The notes: a model not told the origin generated them from the letters alone. Shown: positions 1 through 8,549, counted from the stretch's first letter. The stretch is 33,925 nt of DNA from Azonexus hydrophilus (GCF_905120355.1 NZ_CAJHOB010000022.1:1-33925), one strand, 5' to 3'. Numbers and translations: made by a program.

Positions 1-106
1 CAATCTTCAGCTATTGAAACTTCGGCGAAAAGACGGTGGTGGCCGGACGGTTACTTCGGTTCCACCTGCGCGCGCAAAGAACCGCGCAGGCCAGTGAATT
101 CAAACC

Positions 107-135
107 TTAACAAGGCGCCCCCGTAGCCTTATCCT
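107..135 (+). promoter_or_regulatory. Candidate sigma-70 promoter for the TRAP permease genes
   Basis: TTAACA at 107-112 and TATCCT at 130-135 are separated by 17 bp and match the -35/-10 consensus at 5/6 and 4/6. Transcription would start near 142 and leave a leader of about 110 nt before the GTG at 251. A short inverted repeat (CTTGC / GCAAG, 173-187) lies in that leader. Bases 1-106 show no gene; they hold an 8-bp GC hairpin at 65-90 without a T-run. The call rests on hexamer matches only. Confidence 0.35.
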
Positions 136-250
136 GCTATCTCTTGTGCGGAGCAGGTCAAAACAGTCGTCACTTGCCTCATGCAAGCATCGGTGTTTTA
201 TTTCCCCCTGCCGTACAACGACTGTCGCGGTACGATTTCTGGAGTTTTCT

Positions 251-844
251 GTGTCCTCTTTGCTACGAATTTCCCGCCTGATCGACTGGATCAACGAGCG
301 GGTCGGTCGAAGCGTGATGTGGCTGGTGCTGATTGCGGTGGTGATCAGCGCCGGCAACGCGCTCGTGCGCAAGCTGTTCAACACCAGCTCGAATGCCCTG
401 CTCGAAATCCAGTGGTATCTGTTCGCCGCGATTTTCATGCTCGCTGCCGGCTACACCTTCCTGCGCAATGAACATGTGCGCATCGACGTGCTGACCAGCC
501 GGCTGTCAGCGCGCGGGCAGAACATCATCGATGTGATCGGCATCCTCTTCTTCCTGCTGCCGATGGCGGTACTGATCCTGTGGCTGTCGTGGCCGATCGT
601 GACGACCTCGCTTGCCACGGGCGAAATGTCACAGAATCCGGGCGGTCTGATTCGCTGGCCGGTAAAGATGCTGCTGCCGCTCGGCCTCGGCCTGCTCGTG
701 CTGCAGGCGGTGTCGGAACTGATCAAGCGCATCGCCTTCCTGTCCGGCCATGGGCCGAATCCGCTGCAGAAAAAATCAGCCGCTGCGGCGACCGAGGAAC
801 TGGTGGTGGCGATCAAGGCGCAACGTGAGGGGACGGGGCAATGA
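251..844 (+). CDS. dctQ: TRAP transporter small permease (DctQ/FcbT2-like)
   Basis: The product has 197 residues and four hydrophobic segments, the first around VMWLVLIAVVISAGNALV. That is the DctQ fold, which partners the large permease in the inner membrane of sodium-driven tripartite transporters. An upstream in-frame ATG exists at 146, but GTG at 251 has GGAG at 241-244 and puts residue 1 just before the first amphipathic helix, so I chose it. The stop overlaps the dctM start as ATGA, indicating translational coupling. The tail after the last membrane segment is charged and probably cytoplasmic. The binding protein gene is nearby but convergent, not in the same transcript. Substrate cannot be read from this subunit. 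Confidence 0.88.
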   Translation: MSSLLRISRLIDWINERVGRSVMWLVLIAVVISAGNALVRKLFNTSSNALLEIQWYLFAAIFMLAAGYTFLRNEHVRIDVLTSRLSARGQNIIDVIGILFFLLPMAVLILWLSWPIVTTSLATGEMSQNPGGLIRWPVKMLLPLGLGLLVLQAVSELIKRIAFLSGHGPNPLQKKSAAAATEELVVAIKAQREGTGQ

Positions 845-2481
845 CCGAATTCATCATCGCCAACATGGCGCCGCTAATGTTTGCGTCCATGATCCTGTTC
901 CTGCTGTTCGGCTTTCCGGTCGCGTTCGCGCTTGCTGCCAACGGCATCCTGTTCGGCCTGATCGGCATCGAGCTTGGCCTGTTGCACGGTGCGCTGTTCC
1001 AGGCGCTGCCGGAACGCATCTTCGGCATCATGGCCAACGACACCCTGCTCGCGGTGCCTTTCTTCACTTTCATGGGCCTGATCCTTGAGCGTAGCGGCAT
1101 GGCCGAGGATCTGCTCGACACGATTGGCCAGCTGTTCGGGCCGGTGCGGGGCGGTCTGGCCTTTGCCGTCATTTTCGTCGGTGCACTGCTGGCGGCAACC
1201 ACCGGTGTGGTGGCCGCCTCGGTGATTTCGATGGGGTTGATCTCGCTGCCGATCATGCTGCGTTACGGCTACGATCACCGGCTGGCCAGCGGCGTCATCG
1301 CCGCCTCGGGCACGCTGGCGCAGATCATTCCGCCCTCGCTGGTGCTGATCGTGATGGCCGACCAGCTCGGGCGCAGTGTCGGCGACATGTACCAGGGCGC
1401 GCTGCTCCCGGGCCTGATGCTCACTGCGCTCTATGTCGTTTATGTGGCGCTGGTGGCGATCTTCCGCCCGTCCAGTGCCCCGGCGATGCCGCTGAGTGCG
1501 CGCACGCTGCATGAAGGTGACGGCACCAGCGGCCTGCGCTCGCTCGCCGTGCTGGCGGTGGTCTCGGCCGCCGGTGCCTGGGTGTTCGCCAGCCAGTTTT
1601 ATCGCGCCGACGCACCGCGTGACGAAGTGGTCGTGGTATCGGCGATGGTCGGCATCGGCATCGCCTTTACGGCAGCAATGCTCAACCGACTGTTCGCCCT
1701 CGGCCTGCTGTCGCGCATGGCCGAGCGCGTCGTCTTCGTGCTCATCCCGCCGCTCGGCCTGATCTTTCTGGTCCTGGGTACCATTTTCATCGGCATCGCC
1801 ACCCCCACGGAGGGCGGCGCCATGGGGGCGCTCGGCGCGGTGCTGATGGCAATGGGACGCAAGCGCCTGTCGTTACCGCTGCTCAAGCAGGCGATGGACT
1901 CGACCACCAAGCTATCGTGTTTCGTGCTCTTCATCCTGATCGGCTCAAGCGTATTCGGCCTGACCTTCCGCGCCGTCAATGGCGACCTCTGGGTCGAGCA
2001 CCTGATGACCTCGCTGCCCGGCGGCGAAATCGGCTTCCTGCTGGCGGTGAACCTGCTGGTATTCGTGCTGGCCTTCTTCCTCGACTATTTCGAACTCGCC
2101 TTCATCATCGTGCCACTGCTGGCACCCGTGGCGGACAAACTCGGCATTGACCTGATCTGGTTCGGGGTGCTGCTGGCAATGAATATGCAGACCTCCTTCC
2201 TGCACCCGCCCTTCGGCTTCGCGCTGTTTTTCCTGCGCTCGGTGGCGCCGGAAAAGGTCAAGACAACGTCGATCTACTGGGGCGCAGTGCCTTTCGTGAT
2301 CATCCAGCTGATCATGGTCGGCCTGATCATCGCCTTCCCCGGCCTGGTGTCCTACGGCGATGGGGGTAAGAAACCGTCCCCCCAACAGGAACTCAACCTG
2401 GAGCAGCTGCTGCCCGGCGGGGCAGGCGCGCCCGCGCAGGAAGACCCCGGCGCGCTGATGCGCCGGCTGCAAGGTCAGTGA
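841..2481 (+). CDS. dctM: TRAP transporter large permease (DctM/FcbT3-like), long form
   Basis: This 546-residue, strongly hydrophobic protein is the ion-coupled translocation subunit. Conserved DctM features include the N-terminal FGFPVAFALAANGILFG region, GIMANDTLLAVPFFTFMG, and the inner repeat around IATPTEGGAMGALGA. Ordinary DctM proteins have about 430 residues. The excess comes from a linker with extra hydrophobic segments at roughly residues 205-290 and a hydrophilic, Pro/Gly/Gln-rich C-terminal tail from about residue 505. Long forms are known in the mannitol/chloroaromatic subclass, which agrees with the binding protein next door. It starts inside the dctQ stop codon and is followed by a strong bidirectional terminator. 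Confidence 0.9.
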   Translation: MTEFIIANMAPLMFASMILFLLFGFPVAFALAANGILFGLIGIELGLLHGALFQALPERIFGIMANDTLLAVPFFTFMGLILERSGMAEDLLDTIGQLFGPVRGGLAFAVIFVGALLAATTGVVAASVISMGLISLPIMLRYGYDHRLASGVIAASGTLAQIIPPSLVLIVMADQLGRSVGDMYQGALLPGLMLTALYVVYVALVAIFRPSSAPAMPLSARTLHEGDGTSGLRSLAVLAVVSAAGAWVFASQFYRADAPRDEVVVVSAMVGIGIAFTAAMLNRLFALGLLSRMAERVVFVLIPPLGLIFLVLGTIFIGIATPTEGGAMGALGAVLMAMGRKRLSLPLLKQAMDSTTKLSCFVLFILIGSSVFGLTFRAVNGDLWVEHLMTSLPGGEIGFLLAVNLLVFVLAFFLDYFELAFIIVPLLAPVADKLGIDLIWFGVLLAMNMQTSFLHPPFGFALFFLRSVAPEKVKTTSIYWGAVPFVIIQLIMVGLIIAFPGLVSYGDGGKKPSPQQELNLEQLLPGGAGAPAQEDPGALMRRLQGQ

Positions 2482-2505
2482 GACTGAGTTTCACATTCCG
2501 ACCGC

Positions 2506-2547
2506 GCAAACACAGAGGCCCGCATCACTGCGGGCCGCTGTGTTTGC
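2506..2547. terminator. Bidirectional Rho-independent terminator between dctM and dctP
   Basis: A 42-bp inverted repeat has two 19-nt arms with a single mismatch and a TCAC loop. The arms begin GCAAACACAG and end CTGTGTTTGC. AAA/TTT pairs at the base of the stem give a short T-run on either strand, so it can stop transcripts from both convergent genes. It fills most of the 79-bp gap between the two stop codons. Confidence 0.85.
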
Positions 2548-2560
2548 AACGCGTGCAGGT

Positions 2561-3697
2561 TTAGCGCACCGACTGCATGAAACGGTCAAAATCAGCCTCC
2601 GCCACACCAAACCAGGCGTTCTGCGACTTGCGGTATTTCTCGAACTCGGCATAAATCTTTGCCCACGCCGGATTCCGGGCAGCCTCTTCGTTGTAGAGTT
2701 CGCGCGAAACGTCGTAGGCCTTCTTCATGATCTCGGGCGAAAAGCTCCGCAACTTCACCCCCTGCGACAGCAAGCGAGCAAGCGCCTGCGGGTTCTTGTG
2801 GTCGTACATCGCCGTCATCTGAATGTGCGCTTCGCGCGAAGCCGCACGGAATGCAGCCTGATATTCCGCTGGCAGCTTGGCCCACTCGTTCTTGTTCACA
2901 TAGAAGTGCACCACCGGCCCCGGCTCCCAGAAACCGGGCGAGTAGTAGTACGGAGCCACTTTGTAGAAGCCGAGTTTTTCGTCATCGTAAGGCGCGACCC
3001 ATTCGGCCGCGTCGATGGTGCCCTTTTCGAGCGAAGGGTAGATATCCGTGCCGGCGATCTGCTGCGGAATGGCGCCCATGCGCGCCAGAATCTCCCCGCC
3101 GATACCGGCAATACGGATCTTCAGCCCCGGGATGTCTTCCAGCCGGTTGATTTCCTTGCGATACCAGCCCCCCATCTGCACGCCGGTATTGCCGCCCAGG
3201 AAGGAGTACACGTTGTAGTTGCTGTAGAACTCGTCCAGCAGATCCTGCCCGCCGCCACCAATGATCCAGGCGTCCATCTGCCGGGCATTCATGCCGAAGG
3301 GCACGGCCGTACCGAAAGCGAAGGCCTTGTCCTTACCGACGTAGTAATACGAACAGGAGTGGCACATTTCCACCGTCCCTTGCTGCACGGCATCCAGTGC
3401 CTGCAGGCCCGGTACGATCTCGCCCGCCGGGAAAACACGGATGTCGAACTTGCCGCCCGTGATCTCGCGCAGGCGGTTGGCGAGCAACTCGGAACTGCCA
3501 TACAGGGTGTCGATGCTTTTCGGGAAACTTGAGGTCATGCGCCACTGCACCGCTGGCAGTCCGGTATGCACTGCCGGGGCTGCCGGAGTTGTGGCCGGGG
3601 CAGCTGTTTGCTCGCTCTTGCCGCAAGCCGCCATGCCAGCAGCGGCACCCACGGCAATGCCGGCACCGGCTTTCTTCAGAAATGAACGACGTTCCAC
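2561..3697 (-). CDS. dctP: TRAP transporter substrate-binding protein (DctP/FcbT1/TakP-like), Tat-exported
   Basis: This 378-residue periplasmic receptor begins MERRSFLKKAGAG, a twin-arginine signal (RRSFLK). It reaches MAAC at residues 22-25, so it may be a Tat lipoprotein, although M at -3 is not ideal. The GTG start at 3697 has AAGGAG upstream; an in-frame ATG 10 codons earlier lacks such a site. The body carries the DctP pattern (VFPAGEIVPGLQALDAVQQG, LKIRIAG), then AAEWVAPYDDEKLGFYKVA and YYYSPGFWEPG. Those last two resemble receptors for 2-oxoacids, lactate and chloroaromatic acids, where this Glu-Trp pair lines the site. A small monocarboxylate ligand is inferred. The gene is transcribed toward its permease genes from its own promoter. 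Confidence 0.88.
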   Translation of the reverse strand: MERRSFLKKAGAGIAVGAAAGMAACGKSEQTAAPATTPAAPAVHTGLPAVQWRMTSSFPKSIDTLYGSSELLANRLREITGGKFDIRVFPAGEIVPGLQALDAVQQGTVEMCHSCSYYYVGKDKAFAFGTAVPFGMNARQMDAWIIGGGGQDLLDEFYSNYNVYSFLGGNTGVQMGGWYRKEINRLEDIPGLKIRIAGIGGEILARMGAIPQQIAGTDIYPSLEKGTIDAAEWVAPYDDEKLGFYKVAPYYYSPGFWEPGPVVHFYVNKNEWAKLPAEYQAAFRAASREAHIQMTAMYDHKNPQALARLLSQGVKLRSFSPEIMKKAYDVSRELYNEEAARNPAWAKIYAEFEKYRKSQNAWFGVAEADFDRFMQSVR

Positions 3698-3719
3698 GCT
3701 AACTCCTTGAATATATGCA

Positions 3720-3748
3720 ATTAACAAACATCATGCCAGCCCAGTCAA
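3720..3748 (-). promoter_or_regulatory. Candidate sigma-70 promoter for dctP
   Basis: On the minus strand TTGACT (3743-3748) and GTTAAT (3720-3725) are separated by exactly 17 bp and match consensus at 5/6 and 4/6. The start would lie near 3713, about 16 nt before the dctP GTG. This allows dctP expression independent of the upstream nemA gene. Confidence 0.5.
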
Positions 3749-3780
3749 AACAGAAAGCAGCCGGGTACAAGCAAAACAAG

Positions 3781-3818
3781 CAGGCCCCTTGAACACGCTC
3801 CAGCAGCCAGGGGACCTG
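3781..3818 (-). terminator. Weak terminator candidate after nemA
   Basis: In the minus-strand transcript CAGG(T)CCCCT pairs with AGGGGCCTG, a 9-bp stem with one bulge and a 19-nt loop. It is followed by CTTGTTTTG. It lies just after the nemA stop and before the dctP promoter. The long loop and broken T-run keep confidence low. Confidence 0.35.
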
Positions 3819-3827
3819 GACTAGCTA

Positions 3828-4919
3828 TCAGACGGGGGCAAGCACAGGGTAATCGGTATAACCCTCGGCGCCACCGCCATAAAACGTTGCCACATTCGGC
3901 GTGTTCAGTGCGGCGCCACTGCGCAACCGTGCGACCAGATCAGGATTGGCGATGAAGGCCTTGCCGAAGGCAACCAGATCGACACGACCGCTGGCCACGG
4001 CATCTTCTGCCAGCGCCTGGGTATAGCCGTTATTGACGATCCAGGCGCCGGGGAAGCTGCGGCGCAAGGCGGCATAGTCGAAGCTGACGCCTTCCGGCTC
4101 GCGGGCACCGCCGGTTTCTCCTTCGATCATGTGCACATAGGCCAGCCCCAGCCGGGCCATCTGCGCCACGACGTAGCCGTACAGTGCCTGCGGATTGCTG
4201 TCGAGCGCCGTCCCGCCGCCGAAGGTGGTCAACGGGCTGAGGCGGATGCCGACACGACCGGCGCCGATTTCCTCGCAGATTGCGGCGGCCACTTCGCACA
4301 CCAGACGGGCGCGGTTTTCGATGCTGCCGCCGTAGGGTCCGCTGCGATCATTGATGCTGTCGCGCAGGAACTGTTCGAGCAGGTAGGTGTTGGCGGCATG
4401 AATTTCCACCCCGTCGAAACCGGCGGCGCGGGCGTTGCGGGCGGCACGACGGTAATCCGCGATGAGCGCCGGAATTTCATCATCGCCCAGGGGGCGCGGC
4501 GTCGAGACCGGCGTGAAGCCGGCCTTGGTGAAGGTTTTGGCCTGAGCCGGCTGCGCCGTCGAGGACACCGGAGCAGCACCTGCGGGCAGCAGGCTGCTAT
4601 TGGAAATGCGGCCGACGTGCCACAGTTGCAGCACGATCTTGCCGCCAGCAGCATGCACCGCCGAGGTGACCGCCTGCCAGCCAGCGACCTGCTCGTCCGA
4701 CCAGATACCCGGGGTATCGAGATAGCCCTGGGCCATCGGCGAAATCGGACTGGCTTCGGCGATGATCAGCCCGGCACTGGCACGCTGGGCGTAGTACTGC
4801 GCCGCCAGCGGGCCGGGGCAATTGCCGGCGGCGGCCCGGCTGCGCGTCAGCGGCGCCATCACGATGCGGTTGGCCAGGGCCATGTCGCCCACCTGAACGG
4901 GATCAAACAGAGTACTCAT
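3828..4919 (-). CDS. nemA: Old Yellow Enzyme family alkene reductase (NemA-like)
   Basis: The product has 363 residues, against about 365 for E. coli N-ethylmaleimide reductase. It is a single FMN-binding TIM barrel that uses NAD(P)H to reduce activated C=C bonds and some nitro compounds in the cytoplasm. FMN and substrate signatures run in order: MAPLTRSR (about 21-28), LQLWHVGR (97-104), GVEIHAANTYLLEQFL with substrate-binding H174 and N177 and proton donor Y179, and YGGSIENRARL. The ATG at 4919 has GGAG about 11 nt upstream on the minus strand; an upstream in-frame extension of 28 residues lacks family similarity. It diverges from the YidB-like gene across 110 bp in which no convincing promoter or NemR-type operator was found. 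Confidence 0.88.
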   Translation of the reverse strand: MSTLFDPVQVGDMALANRIVMAPLTRSRAAAGNCPGPLAAQYYAQRASAGLIIAEASPISPMAQGYLDTPGIWSDEQVAGWQAVTSAVHAAGGKIVLQLWHVGRISNSSLLPAGAAPVSSTAQPAQAKTFTKAGFTPVSTPRPLGDDEIPALIADYRRAARNARAAGFDGVEIHAANTYLLEQFLRDSINDRSGPYGGSIENRARLVCEVAAAICEEIGAGRVGIRLSPLTTFGGGTALDSNPQALYGYVVAQMARLGLAYVHMIEGETGGAREPEGVSFDYAALRRSFPGAWIVNNGYTQALAEDAVASGRVDLVAFGKAFIANPDLVARLRSGAALNTPNVATFYGGGAEGYTDYPVLAPV

Positions 4920-5029
4920 TGCGCTTTCTCCAAGAGTTGCCGGGAGGGAGCCCCCGCAGTTTTGCACTTTTTCACGAATGGAACAGCTTACGCGCTCTAC
5001 CATACGCTTTTCAACACGAAGGAAGCATC

Positions 5030-5446
5030 ATGGGACTATTCGACCAGGTAGTCGGCAATCTGGCCGCCAGCGCACTGGGTGGCAAAGGAAACGAAGGCGG
5101 CATCATCGAACTGGTGCTGCCGTTGCTGAACAAGTACCCCGGCGGCATCGCCGGTCTGGTCCAGGCATTCCAGCAGGGCGGCCTGGGTGAGATCGTCAAT
5201 TCCTGGATCTCGACAGGCAAAAACCTGCCGGTTTCCGGCGAACAACTGACCTCGGTACTGGGCAATGATTTCATCGGCGGACTGGCAAAACAGCTGGGCG
5301 TCGGCAGCCAGGAAGCCTCCGGCAGTCTGGCTGACATCCTGCCCGGACTGATCGACCAGCTCACGCCCAACGGCCAGCTGCCACAGGGCGGCGACCTGCT
5401 CGCGCAAGGACTGGGCATGCTGAAAAAAGGCGGCCTGTTCGGCTAA
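5030..5446 (+). CDS. yidB: YidB-like DUF937 protein
   Basis: This small protein has 138 residues; E. coli YidB has 132. It begins MGLFDQVVGNLAASALGG and continues through the DUF937 pattern of short helices with Gly-rich turns: GGIAGLVQAFQQGGLGEIVNSWISTG, then a region rich in LPGLIDQLTPNGQLPQGG. Function of the family is unknown. There is no signal peptide or membrane segment. ATG 5030 has AAGGAAG 6 nt upstream; longer in-frame readings start in non-coding sequence. It stands alone between nemA (divergent) and the gmk operon 92 bp downstream. Confidence 0.85.
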   Translation: MGLFDQVVGNLAASALGGKGNEGGIIELVLPLLNKYPGGIAGLVQAFQQGGLGEIVNSWISTGKNLPVSGEQLTSVLGNDFIGGLAKQLGVGSQEASGSLADILPGLIDQLTPNGQLPQGGDLLAQGLGMLKKGGLFG

Positions 5447-5538
5447 ATTCAAGCACACGCAGCACACGGCAACGGGGACAAGCGGACACCAAAGCGGTAA
5501 CATTCCCCGCTTCCCCCTGTTGTTGCAGAAAGGTCCGC

Positions 5539-6156
5539 ATGTCTGCCGGCAATCTCTTCGTCGTCGCTGCCCCATCGGGCGCGGGCAAAACCACGCTGGT
5601 GCGCCACCTGCTCGAACGCGATGCGACGGTGCACCTGTCGATTTCCTTCACCACCCGCGCACCACGCGCCGGGGAAGAAAACGGACGGGAATATCATTTC
5701 GTCGACGTCCTGACTTTCCAGAAAATGGTTGCCGCCGGCGAATTTCTCGAATGGGCCGAGGTGCACGGCAATTACTACGGCACCTCACAACGCTGGATCA
5801 GCGAACAACTGGCCAACGGGCGCGATATCCTGCTGGAGATCGACTGGCAGGGAGCACAACAGGTGCGCTCCCTGTTTCCCGAGATGCTCGGAATTTTCGT
5901 CCTGCCGCCTTCACTGACCGAACTGGCGCAGCGTCTTTCCGGTCGCGGCACCGACAGCGCGGACGTGGTCGAACGCCGCCTTGCCGCTGCCCGTGAGGAA
6001 ATGCGCCATGTCGGGGAGTTCGACTATGTTATTATTAACGACCATTTAAGCCAGGCCATCGACGATCTGAGCGCCATCGTACACAGCGCCCGTCTCGGTC
6101 TGGCGCGGCAGCAGGCACGCCACGCCCGCCTGTTCGCCGACCTGCTTGAACATTGA
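5539..6156 (+). CDS. gmk: Guanylate kinase
   Basis: This enzyme phosphorylates GMP to GDP with ATP, feeding GTP and (p)ppGpp synthesis. It has 205 residues, the normal length. The P-loop APSGAGKTT is at residues 11-19. The GMP-binding segment includes SFTTRAPRAGEENGREYHFV with the usual Ser, Arg and Tyr ligands, and EIDWQGAQQV follows. The ATG at 5539 has AAAGG about 6 nt upstream. It heads the gmk-rpoZ-spoT cluster, 12 bp before rpoZ. No convincing promoter hexamers were seen in 5447-5538, which holds a short GCGG/CCGC inverted repeat. Confidence 0.96.
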   Translation: MSAGNLFVVAAPSGAGKTTLVRHLLERDATVHLSISFTTRAPRAGEENGREYHFVDVLTFQKMVAAGEFLEWAEVHGNYYGTSQRWISEQLANGRDILLEIDWQGAQQVRSLFPEMLGIFVLPPSLTELAQRLSGRGTDSADVVERRLAAAREEMRHVGEFDYVIINDHLSQAIDDLSAIVHSARLGLARQQARHARLFADLLEH

Positions 6157-6168
6157 ACCGAGGTTGCC

Positions 6169-6375
6169 ATGGCACGCGTTACTGTTGATGACTGTCTGAA
6201 AAGAATCCCGAACCGCTTCCAGATGACCCTGGCCGCAGCCCACCGCGCCCGCCAGATCGCCAACGGCGCAACGCCGCTGGTCGAAGTCGACAAGGACAAG
6301 CCTACCGTCGTCGCGCTGCGTGAAATGGCGCTCGGCAAGATTGGCCTGGAAGTGCTCAACCGCGGTCAAGCCTGA
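6169..6375 (+). CDS. rpoZ: RNA polymerase omega subunit
   Basis: This 68-residue protein has the canonical omega start [19 protein letters not shown] and the segment [10 protein letters not shown] that packs against the beta-prime C-terminus. Omega helps assemble RNA polymerase and forms part of a ppGpp site in proteobacteria. It lies 12 bp after gmk and 20 bp before spoT, so the three are almost surely cotranscribed. The betaproteobacterial form is shorter than the E. coli 91-residue protein, mainly at the C-terminus. Confidence 0.95.
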   Translation: MARVTVDDCLKRIPNRFQMTLAAAHRARQIANGATPLVEVDKDKPTVVALREMALGKIGLEVLNRGQA

Positions 6376-6395
6376 TCCACCGGGGAGCTCGTCGC

Positions 6396-8549
6396 ATGGA
6401 TCCTGCGCCACAACTCCCCGTAAATTACGAGGCAGATGCGTATAGCGTCTTCCTCGACAGTCTCGACTATCTGTCGCCGGAAGAGATCGAACGCGTCAAG
6501 CGCGCCTTTGATTTCGCTGCGCGCGCGCACGCCAGCCAGAAACGCGCTTCCGGCGAACCCTACATCACCCATCCGCTAGCCGTCGCCGGCACCGTGGTGG
6601 ACTGGCGCATGGATGCCGACGCGGTGTGTGCCGCCCTGCTGCACGACACCATGGAAGACACCGGTGCCAGCAAGGATGAGTTGAGCGAACTTTTCGGCAA
6701 ACAGGTTGGCGAATTGGTCGATGGCCTGTCCAAGCTGGACAAGATGGAGTTCAACTCCTACCAGGAAGCGCAGGCAGAAAATTTCCGCAAGATGCTGATC
6801 GCCATGGCGCGCGATCTGCGGGTGGTGATGATCAAGCTGGCTGACCGGCACCACAACATTCAAACCATGTCGGCCATGCGCGCCGACAAACGCATCCGCA
6901 TCGCCCGCGAAACACTGGAAATCTACGCCCCGATTGCACTCCGCCTGGGTCTGAACAAGCTGTACGAAGAGTTGCGTGACATCTGTTTCCGCCTCATTCA
7001 CCCGCACCGCGCCGCTGTCCTCACCAAGGCACTACGCACGGCCCGCGCCCACCGTCAGGACAACCAGGCCCGCATCGTCGAGGCAATGTGCGACAAGCTG
7101 GCCCACGCTGGCGTAATCGCCGAAGTGGTCCGCCGCGAGCGCGGCCTGCATTCGATCTTCTGTCACATGAAGAATCGCCAGCAATCCTTCTCGCAGGTGC
7201 TGGATACCTATACCTTCCGCGTGCTGGTCGAAAACGTGCCCAGCTGCTACCTGACACTGGGCGCACTGCACAGCCTGTACAAGCCGGTGCCGGGCAAATT
7301 CAGCGATTACGTGGCGCTGCCCAAGGCCAACGGCTACCAGTCGCTGCACACCACCCTGATCGGCCCCTACGGCGTACCAGTGGAAGTACAGATCCGGACA
7401 CGCGAAATGCACCGCGTGGCCGAGGATGGCGTTTCCGCCAACTGGCTGTACAAAGATGCCGGCGAAAGCTGCGCCGAATTGCAGATCAAGACCCACAAGT
7501 GGCTTGAATCGCTGCTCGAAACGCGCAGCGGTGGCTCGTCTGCCGAATTTTTCGAGGATGTGAAGGTGGACCTCTTCCCGGACGAGGTTTATGTCTTCAC
7601 GCCCAAGGGCCGCATCATGTCGCTGCCGCAGGGCGCGACGCTGGTGGACTTTGCTTATGCCGTGCATACCGATGTCGGCAACCACTGCACGGCAGCCCGC
7701 ATCAACCATGAACTGGCACCCCTGCGCAGCGAGCTGAAGAACGGCGATCTGGTCGAAATCATCACTTCTCCGGAAGCCAAGCCCAACCCCGCCTGGCTCA
7801 ACTACGTCAAGACCGGCCGCGCCCGCAGCCGTATCCGGCAGGCGCTACGCACCACGCAGCACGAAGAGTCGGCCCGCCTGGGTGAGCGCTTGCTCCGCCA
7901 GGAGCTCCTGTCGCTGGGGGTGGTGCCCATCTCTGTCCCCACCGCCGCCTGGGATACCCTGGTCCGCGCCAGCGGCCAGCAAAGCCTCGAAGAGGTTTAC
8001 GCCGACATCGGTCTGGGCAAGCGCCTGCCTTCGGTCGTCGCCCGCCGCCTGCTGGCACGCGAGGACATGAGCGCCACCAATCTGGGCGGACGCACCATTG
8101 CCATCCATGGCAACGAAGGTCTGGCCATCCAGCTCGCCACCTGCTGCCAGCCGATCCCCGGCGACCCCATCGTCGGCTCCATCCGCAAAGGCCGGGGCAT
8201 GGTGGTGCATACCCTGGACTGCCCGGGCATCCTCAAGTCGCGCAAGGATGAACCGCACAAGTGGCTGGACGTTGAATGGGAACCGGAAGAAGGCCGCATG
8301 TTCGACCTGCGCCTGCGGGTCGAGGTCAAGAATCAGCGCGGTGTTCTGGCACGAGTCGCCACCAGCATTTCCGATGCCGGCTCCAACATCGAGCACATGT
8401 CGACGGAAACCGACCCCGATGGCCATGTCACGACCCTGCATTTCACGATCAAGGTCAGCGACCGCAAGCATCTCGCCACGATCATGCGCCGCGTGCGGCA
8501 TATCCAGGAAGTAATGCGCATCACCCGCGAACGGGGAGAAGCGGCTTGA
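6396..8549 (+). CDS. spoT: Bifunctional (p)ppGpp synthetase/hydrolase SpoT
   Basis: This 717-residue RSH enzyme degrades and can make the alarmone (p)ppGpp. Domains in order: HD hydrolase with H59, H83-D84, E87-D88, D150 and N154 all present; the synthetase region at about 245-345 with D270, K310/N312/Y314 (KANGYQSLH) and E330; TGS near FTPKGRIMSLPQGATLVDFAY; a cysteine-pair region LATCCQPIPGD; and a C-terminal ACT domain (LRVEVKNQRGVLARVATSIS). In the synthetase loop usually read RxKxxxSxxxK, this protein has R247, R249, S253 and H257, so both lysines are replaced. The hydrolase is therefore expected to work, while synthetase strength is uncertain. A GGGGAG site precedes ATG 6396. It sits 20 bp after rpoZ and its stop overlaps the dadA start. 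Confidence 0.94.
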   Translation: MDPAPQLPVNYEADAYSVFLDSLDYLSPEEIERVKRAFDFAARAHASQKRASGEPYITHPLAVAGTVVDWRMDADAVCAALLHDTMEDTGASKDELSELFGKQVGELVDGLSKLDKMEFNSYQEAQAENFRKMLIAMARDLRVVMIKLADRHHNIQTMSAMRADKRIRIARETLEIYAPIALRLGLNKLYEELRDICFRLIHPHRAAVLTKALRTARAHRQDNQARIVEAMCDKLAHAGVIAEVVRRERGLHSIFCHMKNRQQSFSQVLDTYTFRVLVENVPSCYLTLGALHSLYKPVPGKFSDYVALPKANGYQSLHTTLIGPYGVPVEVQIRTREMHRVAEDGVSANWLYKDAGESCAELQIKTHKWLESLLETRSGGSSAEFFEDVKVDLFPDEVYVFTPKGRIMSLPQGATLVDFAYAVHTDVGNHCTAARINHELAPLRSELKNGDLVEIITSPEAKPNPAWLNYVKTGRARSRIRQALRTTQHEESARLGERLLRQELLSLGVVPISVPTAAWDTLVRASGQQSLEEVYADIGLGKRLPSVVARRLLAREDMSATNLGGRTIAIHGNEGLAIQLATCCQPIPGDPIVGSIRKGRGMVVHTLDCPGILKSRKDEPHKWLDVEWEPEEGRMFDLRLRVEVKNQRGVLARVATSISDAGSNIEHMSTETDPDGHVTTLHFTIKVSDRKHLATIMRRVRHIQEVMRITRERGEAA

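Noticed and set aside
65..90. 8-bp GC hairpin near the left edge
   Set aside because: It could end an unseen upstream gene, but no T-run follows on either strand and no coding sequence is visible to its left.
173..187. CTTGC/GCAAG inverted repeat in the dctQ leader
   Set aside because: Five-base arms are expected by chance and nothing nearby suggests an operator.
2540..3532. Open frame of about 330 codons on the plus strand
   Set aside because: It is antisense to dctP and starts inside the terminator; no domain is visible.
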